This document shows, piece by piece, positions 42,647-50,929 of a stretch of 64,000 nucleotides of DNA. The stretch covers positions 46,749 through 110,748 of the forward strand of contig JAEZQK010000114.1 in NCBI GenBank assembly GCA_023413135.1, written 5' to 3'. Below the pieces are notes generated by a model. The model saw nothing but the letters and a program-made list of their open reading frames with translations, ran no database searches and had not been told where the DNA came from. Each line of letters begins with the position of its first letter. Positions within the stretch are counted from its first letter, which is position 1. This DNA comes from Bacillota bacterium (GTDB lineage Bacteria; Bacillota; Clostridia; Christensenellales; Aristaeellaceae). The position numbers and the translations under genes are program-made.

Positions 42647-43834
42647 TTACAGACCTCTGCTCTCGTCGTACGCCTTCCACAAGGGGGCATAAATGGCCAC
42701 GGCCTGGTTATGCTCCTCCAGCGTTTTGGAGAAAGCCAATTCTCCGGTATTGGGATCCTTACTGCAGAAGTACAAATACTTCTCCGCCACAAACGTCTCA
42801 TCGGGATACAGCGCCGCCAGGATGGCTGCCGGGGATGGGCTGCAGATGGGCCCCAGGGGCAGACCGGAATTCTTATAGGTGTTGTAGGGAGAGTTGATGT
42901 TTAAATCATTATTGCTCAGCGACATGCGCCTAACCCCGGTGATGTAATGGATGGTCGGGTCGCTGCCCAGCTTGGTATTACCCTGCAAACGGTTGTGGAA
43001 CACGGCGGAAACCCTGGCAAAGTCCGCTTCCTTGGCCTCTTTTTCAATCATAGAGGCCAAGGTGAGCACCTGATCCATGTTCATATTCAATTGCTCCGCC
43101 CGCTCATGGAAGGAGGCGGGATAAACCACTTCCGTCTGAGAAAGCAGCTTGCGGATAATATCCACGGTAGTGGCGTCTGTATACACCTCGTAGGTGTTGG
43201 GAGACAGGTACCCTTCCAGCGCATACTTTCTCTGGCCCACATTGGGGCTGGCCAGCACATCGTTCACATAGTAGTACTCGCTGAAGCTTTCGCCTGTGCG
43301 GCACAGCTGCAGGAATTCATCCTTGTTCTTGATGACGCCGTCGGTGGACAGCTTGGCCGCGATATCTTCAATTGTCCAGCCGGGGATGATGGTAATCCTC
43401 GCCGTAATCGGCTTGCCATCGCCCGTGGTCAATTGATTGGCGATCTCATCAATGGTCATGGCACGGGTCAACTGGTATTCCCCCGCCTGTATCTTTTGGC
43501 CAAGGCCGATAAAGTCACAATAATACTTGAAAATGGTCTTGTTGCGCACAAGGTTCTGGTTTTCCAGATTGGTGGCCACGCTGGACAGGCTGCTTCCGTT
43601 TTCTATTACAAAGGTGATGGGACCCGTATTGCTTGTATCCACCGGGGCCAGATAATTATCGTATACCCAATTCCAGCCCGCTGTGGAAAGGCCTACTACC
43701 ACAATCAATGAAACCAATACAATCAAAACAGGCCTTAGCATATGCCACAGGCCGCTGTACCAATACATACCATACTCCCGCTCGTCCCGCAAGGACTGGT
43801 GGGTATACTCTTTTTTCGGTCGGCGCATTTTCAC
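42647..43834 (-). CDS. mltG: Endolytic murein transglycosylase MltG
   Basis: A 395-residue membrane protein with a cytoplasmic tail, one helix (about residues 31-53) and an external LysM-like plus YceG domain. The catalytic Glu is in LASMIEKEAKEADF and the end motif SPYNTYKNSGLPLGPICSPSPAAI is typical. It cuts nascent glycan strands. The GTG start at 43834 has GGAGG 8 bases upstream; the ATG two codons on is spaced less well. Followed by the U32 gene as in other Firmicutes. Confidence 0.96.
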   Translation of the reverse strand: MKMRRPKKEYTHQSLRDEREYGMYWYSGLWHMLRPVLIVLVSLIVVVGLSTAGWNWVYDNYLAPVDTSNTGPITFVIENGSSLSSVATNLENQNLVRNKTIFKYYCDFIGLGQKIQAGEYQLTRAMTIDEIANQLTTGDGKPITARITIIPGWTIEDIAAKLSTDGVIKNKDEFLQLCRTGESFSEYYYVNDVLASPNVGQRKYALEGYLSPNTYEVYTDATTVDIIRKLLSQTEVVYPASFHERAEQLNMNMDQVLTLASMIEKEAKEADFARVSAVFHNRLQGNTKLGSDPTIHYITGVRRMSLSNNDLNINSPYNTYKNSGLPLGPICSPSPAAILAALYPDETFVAEKYLYFCSKDPNTGELAFSKTLEEHNQAVAIYAPLWKAYDESRGL

Positions 43835-43858
43835 GTATAAAGCCTCCTTGCATCCAGC

Positions 43859-44206
43859 CTACTCCAGGCCGGGCAGATGGAATTCCAGCCCGGCCGCATC
43901 CGTCAGTATTTTGAAGATGTCGCCCAAGGCTTGCTGAAGCCGCATTTCCGCCAGCAGATAGGCGGAAACCTCCTGGCTGGCAAACAGCAGCGCCGTCAGT
44001 TGGGAAAAACGCTGCATTTCTTCTTCATGGCCGGATGACTGCGACAGGGCAGCCATTTGAAGCCTTGATTGCATCTTTTTGTATTCCGTCAAGAGCGTTT
44101 TGTTGGTCTCGTCCGCCCAAACGGTTTCCTTCAGCCGGATATAGGTTTGATATTCCTCGCTTTCCCGGATATCCCGGGCCAGCTCGTGGGCCTTACTATA
44201 TTGCAT
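43859..44206 (-). CDS. YlbF family protein
   Basis: A 115-residue helical protein without membrane segments. The start KAHELARDIRESEEYQTYIRL and the middle FSQLTALLFASQEVSAYLLAE fit the YlbF/YmcA family, whose Bacillus members form a complex acting on RNase Y and on sporulation and competence timing. It stands 24 bp upstream of mltG. GAGGGAC lies before the start at 44206. The frame upstream through the repeat region is not coding. Confidence 0.85.
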   Translation of the reverse strand: MQYSKAHELARDIRESEEYQTYIRLKETVWADETNKTLLTEYKKMQSRLQMAALSQSSGHEEEMQRFSQLTALLFASQEVSAYLLAEMRLQQALGDIFKILTDAAGLEFHLPGLE

Positions 44207-44289
44207 GGTTCGTCCCTCCCTGATACAACGAGAATACCATATAAAAGATTGCAGGAATAATAGGATTTGACCCCAGCCCAGAAAATGGG

Positions 44290-44470
44290 TTGGGGCCGCA
44301 TGCAGCTTGGGGGGAGCAACGAGGGTAAGTGAGCCAAGCGCCGCCAGTGGCTCCGGAACCCCGACCCCACCTGTGGCGGAAATGGGAGGGGTGGAGGAGG
44401 CTGGCGAAACGAGCGATGCAAGCGGTAGCACAGCAGCGCGACGATTGAGCTTGCGGAGCCGCAGCCCCCT
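44290..44470 (+). repeat. Family A repeat, copy 3
   Basis: Contains CGCCAGTGGCTCCGGAAC, CACCTGTGGCGGAAATGGGAG, GGAGGCTGGCGAAACGAGCG and GCGCGACGATTGAGC in the same order as 14300-14415. No frame of any length that looks coding. Confidence 0.75.
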
Positions 44471-44487
44471 CGTTTGAAATCGTCTCA

Positions 44488-44560
44488 ACCGGCTTTGCCG
44501 GTCGGGCGGGGCGCTTGCGTAGCAAGCTTTAGAACTGTGCATCATCCAAAGATGATGCAC
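44488..44560. repeat. String of three tight hairpins
   Basis: ACCGGC-TTT-GCCGGT (44488-44502), GCTTGC-GTA-GCAAGC (44513-44527) and GTGCATCATC-CAAA-GATGATGCAC (44537-44560) follow one another, then the rnj terminator. A similar string, with GCTTGC-GAA-GCAAGC and the same last hairpin stem, lies at 47265-47522. Confidence 0.7.
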
Positions 44561-44578
44561 AGGACGAACAGGAGAAAA

Positions 44579-44615
44579 GCGAAAAATCGAGAAAATGACT
44601 TCGTCATTTTCTCGA
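44579..44615 (-). terminator. rnj terminator
   Basis: TCGAGAAAATGAC-GAA-GTCATTTTCTCGA read on the minus strand (44615-44587), followed by TTTTTCGCTTTTC; 7 bp after the rnj stop. The same 13-bp stem with another loop recurs at 47494-47522. Confidence 0.85.
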
Positions 44616-44621
44616 AAATCG

Positions 44622-46283
44622 TTAGATTTCTACGATGATCGGCAGAACCATTGGGTTGCGCTTGATCTTTTCATAGATAAAGCGGTGCAACTCATCCTTG
44701 ATGCGGTTCTTCATGGGCAGCCAGTCGCTGCCATCCAGCTTGCCGTAAGAAATGATGATGCTTCTCACTAAATCCCTGGTGGATTCAATGATATCCTCAT
44801 TCTCCCGCACATACACGAACCCGCGGCTGATAACATCCGGCCCGGAAACCAGAACGCCCCTGTCCCGGTCAATGGCCATGACGATGATGATCAGCCCGTC
44901 CTGGGACAGGTGCTTGCGGTCGCGAAGCACCACATTGCCTACATCGCCGATGCCAAGGCCATCCACCAGCACGCCGCCAGTGGGCACCGTCTCGGTGATG
45001 GCCAGGGTGTTATCGTTCATTTCGATGACCTGGCCCAATTCCGGTATGACGATGTTCTTGCGGTTCATGCCCATTGCTTCCGCCAGCTCGGCATGTTGCC
45101 AGAGCATGCGGTATTCGCCGTGAATGGGAATGAAGTATTGCGGCCGCACCAGCACGTGCAAAAGCTTCAGTTCCTCCTGGCAGGCGTGGCCGGAAACGTG
45201 CACCGCCTCCAAAGCCGAATAGATGACCTCCGCCCCGCAGCGGTACAATTGATTGATGACCCTTGCCACGCTTTTTTCATTGCCGGGGATGGGCGTGGCC
45301 GATATGATCACCATATCCGAAGGCCGGATTTGCAGCTTGCGATGCTCGTTGAAGGCCATGCGGGTCAGGCCGCTCATGGCCTCGCCCTGGCTGCCAGTTG
45401 TGACCACAAGCAACTGGTCATCCGGATAGATGTCAATGTCGTCCATCTCCACCAGATAGCCTTCCGGAATGGTGAGCTCACCGATCTGCATGGCCACGCG
45501 GCTCACGCTGATCATGCTGCGGCCAATAAAGCACACCTTGCGGCCAAAGCGCACGGCGTTGTCGATCATCATCTGGATGCGGTGGATGTTGCTGGCGAAC
45601 ATAGCCACAATAATGCGGCCCTGCGCCTTTTCAAACAGCTTGAAAAACGTCTCGCCGACCTTGCGCTCGGACATGGTGTAGCCCGGCCGCTCCACATTGG
45701 TGGATTCGCATAGGAACGCCAAAACGCCCCGGTCACCGATCTCGGAAAAGGAGGGCAGGTCGGTGACCTCCCCATCAATGGGGGTATAGTCGATCTTAAA
45801 ATCGCCCGACACCACTACCGTGCCCGCAGGACAGGTGATAGCCAGCGCCGTTGCCCCGGCGATAGAATGGCTGACCTTGATAAAGCGCACCGAAAATTTG
45901 CCAAGCTGAATTTCGTCCCTGGGCTGCACCACGTTGAGCGGGATGCCCGAAACACGGTGCTCCTTAAGCTTCATGTCCACCAGCGCCAGCGTGAGGCGCG
46001 TGCCGTATAACGGCGCAGGTACCTGCTTGAGTACGTAAGGCACGGCGCCGATATGGTCCTCATGACCATGGGTGAATACGTACCCCCGCACATTGTCCTT
46101 CTTCCCCACAAGATAGCTCACATCGGGTATCACCAGATCGATGCCCAGCATATCCTCCTTGGGGAACATGGAGCCACAGTCAACTACAATGATATCGTCC
46201 TCATACTCGTAGGCGGTGATGTTCTTGCCGATGCCATCCACGCCGCCCAAGGGTATAATGCGAAGTTTGCCCTTAGATGCCAC
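44622..46283 (-). CDS. rnj: Ribonuclease J
   Basis: A 553-residue enzyme with 5'-3' exonuclease and endonuclease action in mRNA decay and rRNA maturation. The MBL motif HGHEDHIGAVPYV and the beta-CASP blocks (FASNIHRIQMMIDNAVRFGRK, VTTGSQGEAMSGLTRMA, HVSGHACQEEL) are intact; the C-terminal domain is present. It has a long leader (46284-46560) with two strong hairpins and a terminator made of a dispersed repeat stem. Confidence 0.97.
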   Translation of the reverse strand: MASKGKLRIIPLGGVDGIGKNITAYEYEDDIIVVDCGSMFPKEDMLGIDLVIPDVSYLVGKKDNVRGYVFTHGHEDHIGAVPYVLKQVPAPLYGTRLTLALVDMKLKEHRVSGIPLNVVQPRDEIQLGKFSVRFIKVSHSIAGATALAITCPAGTVVVSGDFKIDYTPIDGEVTDLPSFSEIGDRGVLAFLCESTNVERPGYTMSERKVGETFFKLFEKAQGRIIVAMFASNIHRIQMMIDNAVRFGRKVCFIGRSMISVSRVAMQIGELTIPEGYLVEMDDIDIYPDDQLLVVTTGSQGEAMSGLTRMAFNEHRKLQIRPSDMVIISATPIPGNEKSVARVINQLYRCGAEVIYSALEAVHVSGHACQEELKLLHVLVRPQYFIPIHGEYRMLWQHAELAEAMGMNRKNIVIPELGQVIEMNDNTLAITETVPTGGVLVDGLGIGDVGNVVLRDRKHLSQDGLIIIVMAIDRDRGVLVSGPDVISRGFVYVRENEDIIESTRDLVRSIIISYGKLDGSDWLPMKNRIKDELHRFIYEKIKRNPMVLPIIVEI

Positions 46284-46441
46284 AAGAAACCTCCTTTCAC
46301 TGTTTCCAAAAATTCCTAAATCTCATTTTTTGATCTGGGAAAAAGTACGCAAAAACGCAACGCCGGCAACACTGCACGGCGGCCATTTTCAGCCGGACTC
46401 CTATTTACCGTTTTCCTATGTTTTATTTAACGAAGATGTTC

Positions 46442-46506
46442 CTGATCTTTAAAAAAAGATCAGCGAACGCTCCGTATCATCCGCACATATCGGTTGTCTT
46501 AAGACA
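46442..46506 (-). other. Hairpins in the rnj leader
   Basis: CTGATCTTT-AAAA-AAAGATCAG (46442-46463) and the palindrome TGTCTTAAGACA (46495-46506). The gap 46284-46707 has no gene. A role in rnj self-regulation is a guess. Confidence 0.45.
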
Positions 46507-46568
46507 GGCAACCAACGGTTCCCATGCATTCAACCTATTATATCACAGTTCATGTCCGCTTACTAGTG

Positions 46569-46617
46569 AAAATCCATCGAAATGAACGCTGCATCCAGCG
46601 AATTTTCGATGGATTTT
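46569..46617 (-). terminator. Strong hairpin after the RseC-like gene, terminator-like
   Basis: AAAATCCATCGAAA pairs with TTTTCGATGGATTTT, with an inner CGCTG-CATC-CAGCG helix, about 19 bp in all. Read on the minus strand the 3' arm ends GGATTTTC. It lies 90 bp past the stop of the RseC-like gene. Confidence 0.6.
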
Positions 46618-46707
46618 TTGGATGAATCGCAAAATACTCCTTCATTTTTCAGGCTTGTCCCCATTCTTCTGCCCTTGCATTTCACTTCTGTCTGATTTTT
46701 GTAAGAC

Positions 46708-47106
46708 CTAGGCCTGCTTTTTCGTAACAGCAACCACCATCGGTGTCCACCTTACATCCTTGCGCAGGCGGCTATCCAGCAATTTCAGGATCAAAAAGCT
46801 TATACACAGCCCGATCGCTGCGCCAATGACGGCCGGTATATCCCCGCCCAGCACAAAGCCCAGGAACAAACCGATCAGCAGCCCGCAAAGCGGCATGGCA
46901 TAGGCCAGCAGCGATGCTTTAGCCACCTGCCCTTCCGGCATTCTGACGGTAACACTGTCCCCTACCTGAGCTTCGCCGGGAACCTGTATCGTGGCCCGGT
47001 TCTTTTCCCCGGTGCATGCCCGGCATTTTTCACACGCTTCCGGCCTGCAAAACTGAACGGTCAACAGACCGTTTTTCACTTCAATGACTTCTCCCGTTTG
47101 TTCCAT
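46708..47106 (-). CDS. SoxR-reducing system/RseC family membrane protein
   Basis: A 132-residue protein. An N-terminal soluble domain with four Cys in CRPEACEKCRACTG leads to two membrane helices (about 65-85 and 88-110). It matches the RseC/MucC family, linked in other bacteria to electron transfer through Rnf and to SoxR reduction; the Cys cluster may hold a metal or FeS centre. No rnf genes are near. GAAGG precedes the start at 47106. Confidence 0.85.
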   Translation of the reverse strand: MEQTGEVIEVKNGLLTVQFCRPEACEKCRACTGEKNRATIQVPGEAQVGDSVTVRMPEGQVAKASLLAYAMPLCGLLIGLFLGFVLGGDIPAVIGAAIGLCISFLILKLLDSRLRKDVRWTPMVVAVTKKQA

Positions 47107-47264
47107 TTTCGCTTGCCTTCTTCCCGGCATGCCGTCCAAATCAGCATGCCCGGAATTATCATAGCATATACAACAATTTCGTGCAATGCCGGCGAAATGA
47201 TATACATATGGCCGGCATTGCACGACAGACTGTAGACAAAAGGGGACAAATTTCCAGGGATGCA

Positions 47265-47522
47265 TTGAAGGGGTGGAACCCCTTCAATTGTAATCGTGTC
47301 GCCCGGCATAGCCTACGTGCGCGGGTCGCTTGCGAAGCAAGCTTTCCTTACACTTTTTGCCGGCCGTTAGCCCAGGGTGAGGGGATATAATCCCCGAGCC
47401 TGGAGTTTTCAAATGGCTTTGCCATTTGAAAACGAAACACCGGTCAAGCGTAGCGCAGACCGGTGCGGAGGGCTACAGGCAAAAAGTGCAGGATCGAGAA
47501 AATGACAACGTCATTTTCTCGA
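47265..47522. other. Multi-helix junction between the RseC-like gene and spoIIIAH
   Basis: Helices: TTGAAGGGG/CCCCTTCAA (47265-47287); outer CACTTTTTGCC/GGCAAAAAGTG (47351-47361 with 47478-47488) continued by GTTAGCCC/GGGCTAC; enclosed hairpins GGGGAT/ATCCCC (47381-47395), TTTTCAAATGG/CCATTTGAAAA (47406-47432) and CACCGGTC/GACCGGTG (47438-47465); then TCGAGAAAATGAC/GTCATTTTCTCGA (47494-47522). No coding frame. Either a structured RNA or a hairpin-rich repeat; strand not known. Confidence 0.6.
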
Positions 47523-47532
47523 AAGCGTAGCG

Positions 47533-48060
47533 CTATATCATATCTCCCGCCATAATCCGTATGTTCTCCGGCACTTCTCCGGTATGGGCGGTGGCCAGCG
47601 TCAAAATCATGGTGGCCTCGGTCTGGGTCAGCTCTTTTTTCTCCACCAGCACGGTCACGGCTCCTCTCTGCACCACCGCCACACAGGGAGCAAGCCCCGC
47701 ACCGGTGAGCGCGCCTTCAATGGCCAGTTCGCTTTCCCGGCAGCGGATCACCTCCAGCAGCTCTTCCTGGGCCTGGTCGCGGGTTGTCTGGTCCACCTTT
47801 TCGTTGGATGCCAACGTCTGCAGCGCCGCCATATCCGCCTGCCTTGTTGTCTCCCGCTTTTCCTGATAGGTGGCCAATGGCGTCTTGCTAAAGGAAGGTG
47901 TGGGCGTAGCGACGCCCGCCCCTGCCGTCCTGCTTATGGGCAACGATACCGTACTTGCCGCCTGCAGCTGGTATTGATTCCACAGGTAGGAGCCTGCCAG
48001 CGTCACCAGCAAAACGCACAGGAATATCAGGTTTTTGTGCTTTTTCAGAAATGTAAACAT
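47533..48060 (-). CDS. spoIIIAH: Stage III sporulation protein AH
   Basis: A 175-residue protein with one N-terminal membrane helix (about 11-28) and an external YscJ/FliF-like ring-building domain near the C-terminus (ALTGAGLAPCVAVVQRGAVTVLVE). It spans the mother-cell side of the channel and meets SpoIIQ from the forespore. Linker rich in Thr/Pro (VATPTPSFSKTP). Last gene of the spoIIIA operon, 12 bp after AG. Confidence 0.9.
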   Translation of the reverse strand: MFTFLKKHKNLIFLCVLLVTLAGSYLWNQYQLQAASTVSLPISRTAGAGVATPTPSFSKTPLATYQEKRETTRQADMAALQTLASNEKVDQTTRDQAQEELLEVIRCRESELAIEGALTGAGLAPCVAVVQRGAVTVLVEKKELTQTEATMILTLATAHTGEVPENIRIMAGDMI

Positions 48061-48072
48061 ACGCGTCCTCCT

Positions 48073-48474
48073 TTACTTGCGCGGTCTTTCCCCCATCTTA
48101 AACACCTGCACCGACTGTTGGTCAAGCCCCAATAAGGTCTGCACGGCACGCATCAGCATCAATCGTACTTCCACCTTGTCCGCGCCTTCCGCCACCACTA
48201 CAGCCCCAACCGGGGCCGTATTTTCGGTCTTCTCTCCCCACAAACTTGTCTTTTCCGAGCCATAATAGATTGAAATCTCCACCCGGCCGCATCCTTCCAT
48301 GGCGGACAGAACCTCAGCGATCCGCTTTTCCGTAGCGGTTTCGCCACCGGTCATGTTGAAATCGGTCAGGAGCAATGCCCCGGACAGCGCAAGAAGCAAG
48401 ACCAGTATCAGCCACTGGCCATGCTTTTTATCTTTCCACTTTTCCCAGAGCGCCTTGAGGTTTACCACTTTCAA
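48073..48474 (-). CDS. spoIIIAG: Stage III sporulation protein AG
   Basis: A 133-residue protein with one membrane helix (about 21-37) and an external ring domain (AEVLSAMEGCGRVEISIYYG, VVAEGADKVEVRLMLMRAVQTLL). It forms the large ring of the feeding-tube channel. Shorter than Bacillus AG. Its start overlaps the AF stop by 4 bases (48471-48474). Confidence 0.9.
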   Translation of the reverse strand: MKVVNLKALWEKWKDKKHGQWLILVLLLALSGALLLTDFNMTGGETATEKRIAEVLSAMEGCGRVEISIYYGSEKTSLWGEKTENTAPVGAVVVAEGADKVEVRLMLMRAVQTLLGLDQQSVQVFKMGERPRK

Positions 48475-48980
48475 GTTCCCCCCGCTTCCACATGGACCAG
48501 GCTTTCCGGCACAGACAGCGCACGGGCAACCTGCTCCCGCAGCTTTTGATACTCGCTTTGCTGTATCGCTTCCCCCGCAAAGGCAGGCACGGCCGCTGCC
48601 GCGACCAGCAAACGGACGGCCGTGATATCCCCCTCCCAGGTCAGCTCCGCCAAGGCGCTGACATCCGGATAGCCCGCCTCCTGGGCAGCCCGCTCCGCGG
48701 CAGATTGCACCTGCCTGCGCAGGCTTAAAAGTACAGCATCCCGGTAGCTTCCAGAATCACGGGTCAATTTCAGTTCCGTTTGCTGCTGAAAGCGCACAAG
48801 GCCGGCGATGTCCGGCAGAGGAAGCCTCAAAAGCTCCAGGATGGAGTTCAGGATGGTGAGCATCATTAAAAGCCCCATCACCATCCGGCCGGCCTTTCTT
48901 AGCCCGCCCTCCGGCAAAAGATGCTCCGCCAGGGTGGTCAATATCCCCAGCACCGCCATCTGCCGAAGAAACGCATTCAT
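48471..48980 (-). CDS. spoIIIAF: Stage III sporulation protein AF
   Basis: A 169-residue protein with two N-terminal membrane helices (about 7-22 and 32-50) and a C-terminal soluble ring domain. Sequence conservation in AF is low; the call rests on size, topology and position between AE and AG. It follows AE after 10 bp. Confidence 0.85.
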   Translation of the reverse strand: MNAFLRQMAVLGILTTLAEHLLPEGGLRKAGRMVMGLLMMLTILNSILELLRLPLPDIAGLVRFQQQTELKLTRDSGSYRDAVLLSLRRQVQSAAERAAQEAGYPDVSALAELTWEGDITAVRLLVAAAAVPAFAGEAIQQSEYQKLREQVARALSVPESLVHVEAGGT

Positions 48981-48990
48981 TGGTACCCTC

Positions 48991-50130
48991 CTAACGAAGC
49001 ATTACCGTCAGGTTCCCCACCACCAGCATCTGGGCGATCAAAAGCAGGAACATGGCGCTGATAGATAGCTGGATGATGAACAAAAGCATCAGCACGTTGG
49101 AAAAATCATACAGGCAATCTACAATGCTGCTTTCCGCCATAGGTTGCAAAATGGCCGCGCACACCCTGTAGACGAGCACAGCGCACAGCGCCTGGATCAT
49201 GGGGGTGATGCAGATGCCCACCAGCACCATCAAACCCGTGGTGCCCAGCGCGTTTTTGATCAATAGTGAGCAGCCCACCAGCGTATCCACCGTATCGGCA
49301 AACATGCCGCCCACAATGGGCACAAAGTTGTCGATGGCATACTTGGCGGTGCGGATGGAAACGCCGTCCACCGCTGCGGTCCCCAAGCCCTGCACCATGG
49401 TCACCCCAATGAATACGGTGAAGGAAACGCCCAGCGTCCAATTGGCCATCTGCTTAAAGAGGGAGGCCAGGCGGCTGACATGCAGCTTTTCACTCACATG
49501 GTCCAGGATGATAAGCACCGCCGCGCCTACGGCAAAGGGCATGGTCACGTTGCGGATGAGGGAGGTCATGGTGCCGCTGGCCGCCACCACCGCAGGCTGG
49601 AAAAACGCGGCGCTGGCGGTGCCGCCCACAGCCGCCAGCAATGTCAAAAGCAGCGGGAACAGGTTTTGCATGGCGTTCGACAATAAATCGATGGTCCTTT
49701 GCGCCAGGGCAATATGTTCTGTAAGGTCCTGCACCATAAAGATGGCTACCAGCAGAAAGCATACATACCGGCTGATCTCCGCCACGGTATCCCTGGCGAA
49801 GGCGCCCCGCATATTCATCAGGATACCGCACAGAACTGCCGGCACCAAAACCCTGGTGATTCGCCAAAGGCTTCCCGTCAGCGCGGATAAAAGGCTGTTG
49901 CCCAGGGACTCCAACAGCTTCCCAAAATCCCAGGTGATTTCTCCCCGAACCAGCATCAATACCGTTTCCCTGATATTGATAGGCTCCGCCGTCACGCTGT
50001 CCACAGCCTTCTGAAACTCCGTAACGGACAGGGAGTCCAGCACGCTTTCGAGACTTTCGTCCAATTCCCCGGCCCGGGCGGAAGGAATAAAAAGGAGCAG
50101 GGCGATCAGCAGCCAAACAAGGCGCCTCAC
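48991..50130 (-). CDS. spoIIIAE: Stage III sporulation protein AE
   Basis: A 379-residue polytopic membrane protein with a signal-like N-terminus (LVWLLIALLLFIPSARA) and about seven further helices. VPIVGGMFADTVDTLVGCSLLIKNALG is the best conserved AE region. It resembles export-gate components. The start overlaps the AD stop by 4 bases (50127-50130). Confidence 0.95.
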   Translation of the reverse strand: MRRLVWLLIALLLFIPSARAGELDESLESVLDSLSVTEFQKAVDSVTAEPINIRETVLMLVRGEITWDFGKLLESLGNSLLSALTGSLWRITRVLVPAVLCGILMNMRGAFARDTVAEISRYVCFLLVAIFMVQDLTEHIALAQRTIDLLSNAMQNLFPLLLTLLAAVGGTASAAFFQPAVVAASGTMTSLIRNVTMPFAVGAAVLIILDHVSEKLHVSRLASLFKQMANWTLGVSFTVFIGVTMVQGLGTAAVDGVSIRTAKYAIDNFVPIVGGMFADTVDTLVGCSLLIKNALGTTGLMVLVGICITPMIQALCAVLVYRVCAAILQPMAESSIVDCLYDFSNVLMLLFIIQLSISAMFLLLIAQMLVVGNLTVMLR

Positions 50131-50513
50131 GGCACCACCTCCAGAACCAGCTCCACCAGTGCAACGATGATGGGGGACGCCATGGCAAGGACCAGCACCT
50201 TGCCGCCCATCTCCACTTTGGCGGCCAGGCTGTCCTCGCCGGCGTCCCGGCAGGTCTGGGAGGCAAATTCCGAAACGTAAGCTATCCCTACCACCTTCAA
50301 AAGCACCTTCAGGTAATCCTGGGCAAGGCCCGCCTTCTGAACAAGCTGCTCCATCACCGCCACCACAGCCTGCAGGCGGCTGATTGCCAGGAAAAAGACC
50401 AGCACACCCGCCGCCATGGCTATGAGTGAGGCTATTTCCGGCCTGGACCCACGGACCACCATGGCCAGGAGCGCCGCCGCCACCCCCAGGCCGGCGATCT
50501 GCAGGATCTCCAT
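50127..50513 (-). CDS. spoIIIAD: Stage III sporulation protein AD
   Basis: A 128-residue protein with four predicted membrane helices, including IASLIAMAAGVLVFFLAI and YLKVLLKVVGIAYVSEFASQTCRDAGE, the latter a typical AD motif. The start at 50513 follows TTGGAG by about 10 bases. It lies 23 bp after AC. Confidence 0.92.
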   Translation of the reverse strand: MEILQIAGLGVAAALLAMVVRGSRPEIASLIAMAAGVLVFFLAISRLQAVVAVMEQLVQKAGLAQDYLKVLLKVVGIAYVSEFASQTCRDAGEDSLAAKVEMGGKVLVLAMASPIIVALVELVLEVVP

Positions 50514-50536
50514 AGGCACACGCTCCAACGCATCAT

Positions 50537-50734
50537 TTAGTACAATTGAAAGATGCTTTTGACGTTGGCAAACAGTTCAGCCACCAGATTCACCACCATC
50601 AGCAGCACAATCACCAGCCCGGCTACCGTGGTCAGCATAGCCATATCCTCCCGGCCGGTACGGGACAATATCTGACTGATCACCGATACCATGATCCCGA
50701 TGCCCGCTATCTTGAAAAGCAGTTCCACCTGCAT
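50537..50734 (-). CDS. spoIIIAC: Stage III sporulation protein AC
   Basis: A 65-residue protein with two membrane helices (LFKIAGIGIMVSVISQILS, LTTVAGLVIVLLMVVNLVAEL). Size and pattern match SpoIIIAC exactly. The start at 50734 is preceded by GGAAAGAAAGGGCAG. It is separated from AB by the MITE-like element, so its mRNA must run through that hairpin. Confidence 0.93.
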   Translation of the reverse strand: MQVELLFKIAGIGIMVSVISQILSRTGREDMAMLTTVAGLVIVLLMVVNLVAELFANVKSIFQLY

Positions 50735-50761
50735 GATGATCTGCCCTTTCTTTCCTTGATG

Positions 50762-50929
50762 CTTAATACCAATGAGAAACATTGATGCATCCAAAGCTGT
50801 GAGAGATTTTTCCGCAGTACGGGGAGTCGGAACGACACGTAGCAGCGCTACGTGGAGCGGAAGACGACGAAGTAATGCGCAAAAAGATCCACAGCGACGA
50901 TGCGTCAAGGTTTTGAATTGGTATCATAA
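50762..50929 (-). mobile_element. MITE-like element, copy 2 (168 bp), inside the spoIIIA operon
   Basis: On the minus strand it begins TTATGATACCAATTCAAAAC and ends TTTCTCATTGGTATTAAG; the ends form imperfect terminal inverted repeats of about 45 bp (ATACCAAT, then TTGA-GCATC, then GCTGTG). The centre holds CACGTAGC-GCT-GCTACGTG. It fills the AB-AC gap; its first six bases TTATGA give the last codon and stop of spoIIIAB. No transposase. Confidence 0.75.
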
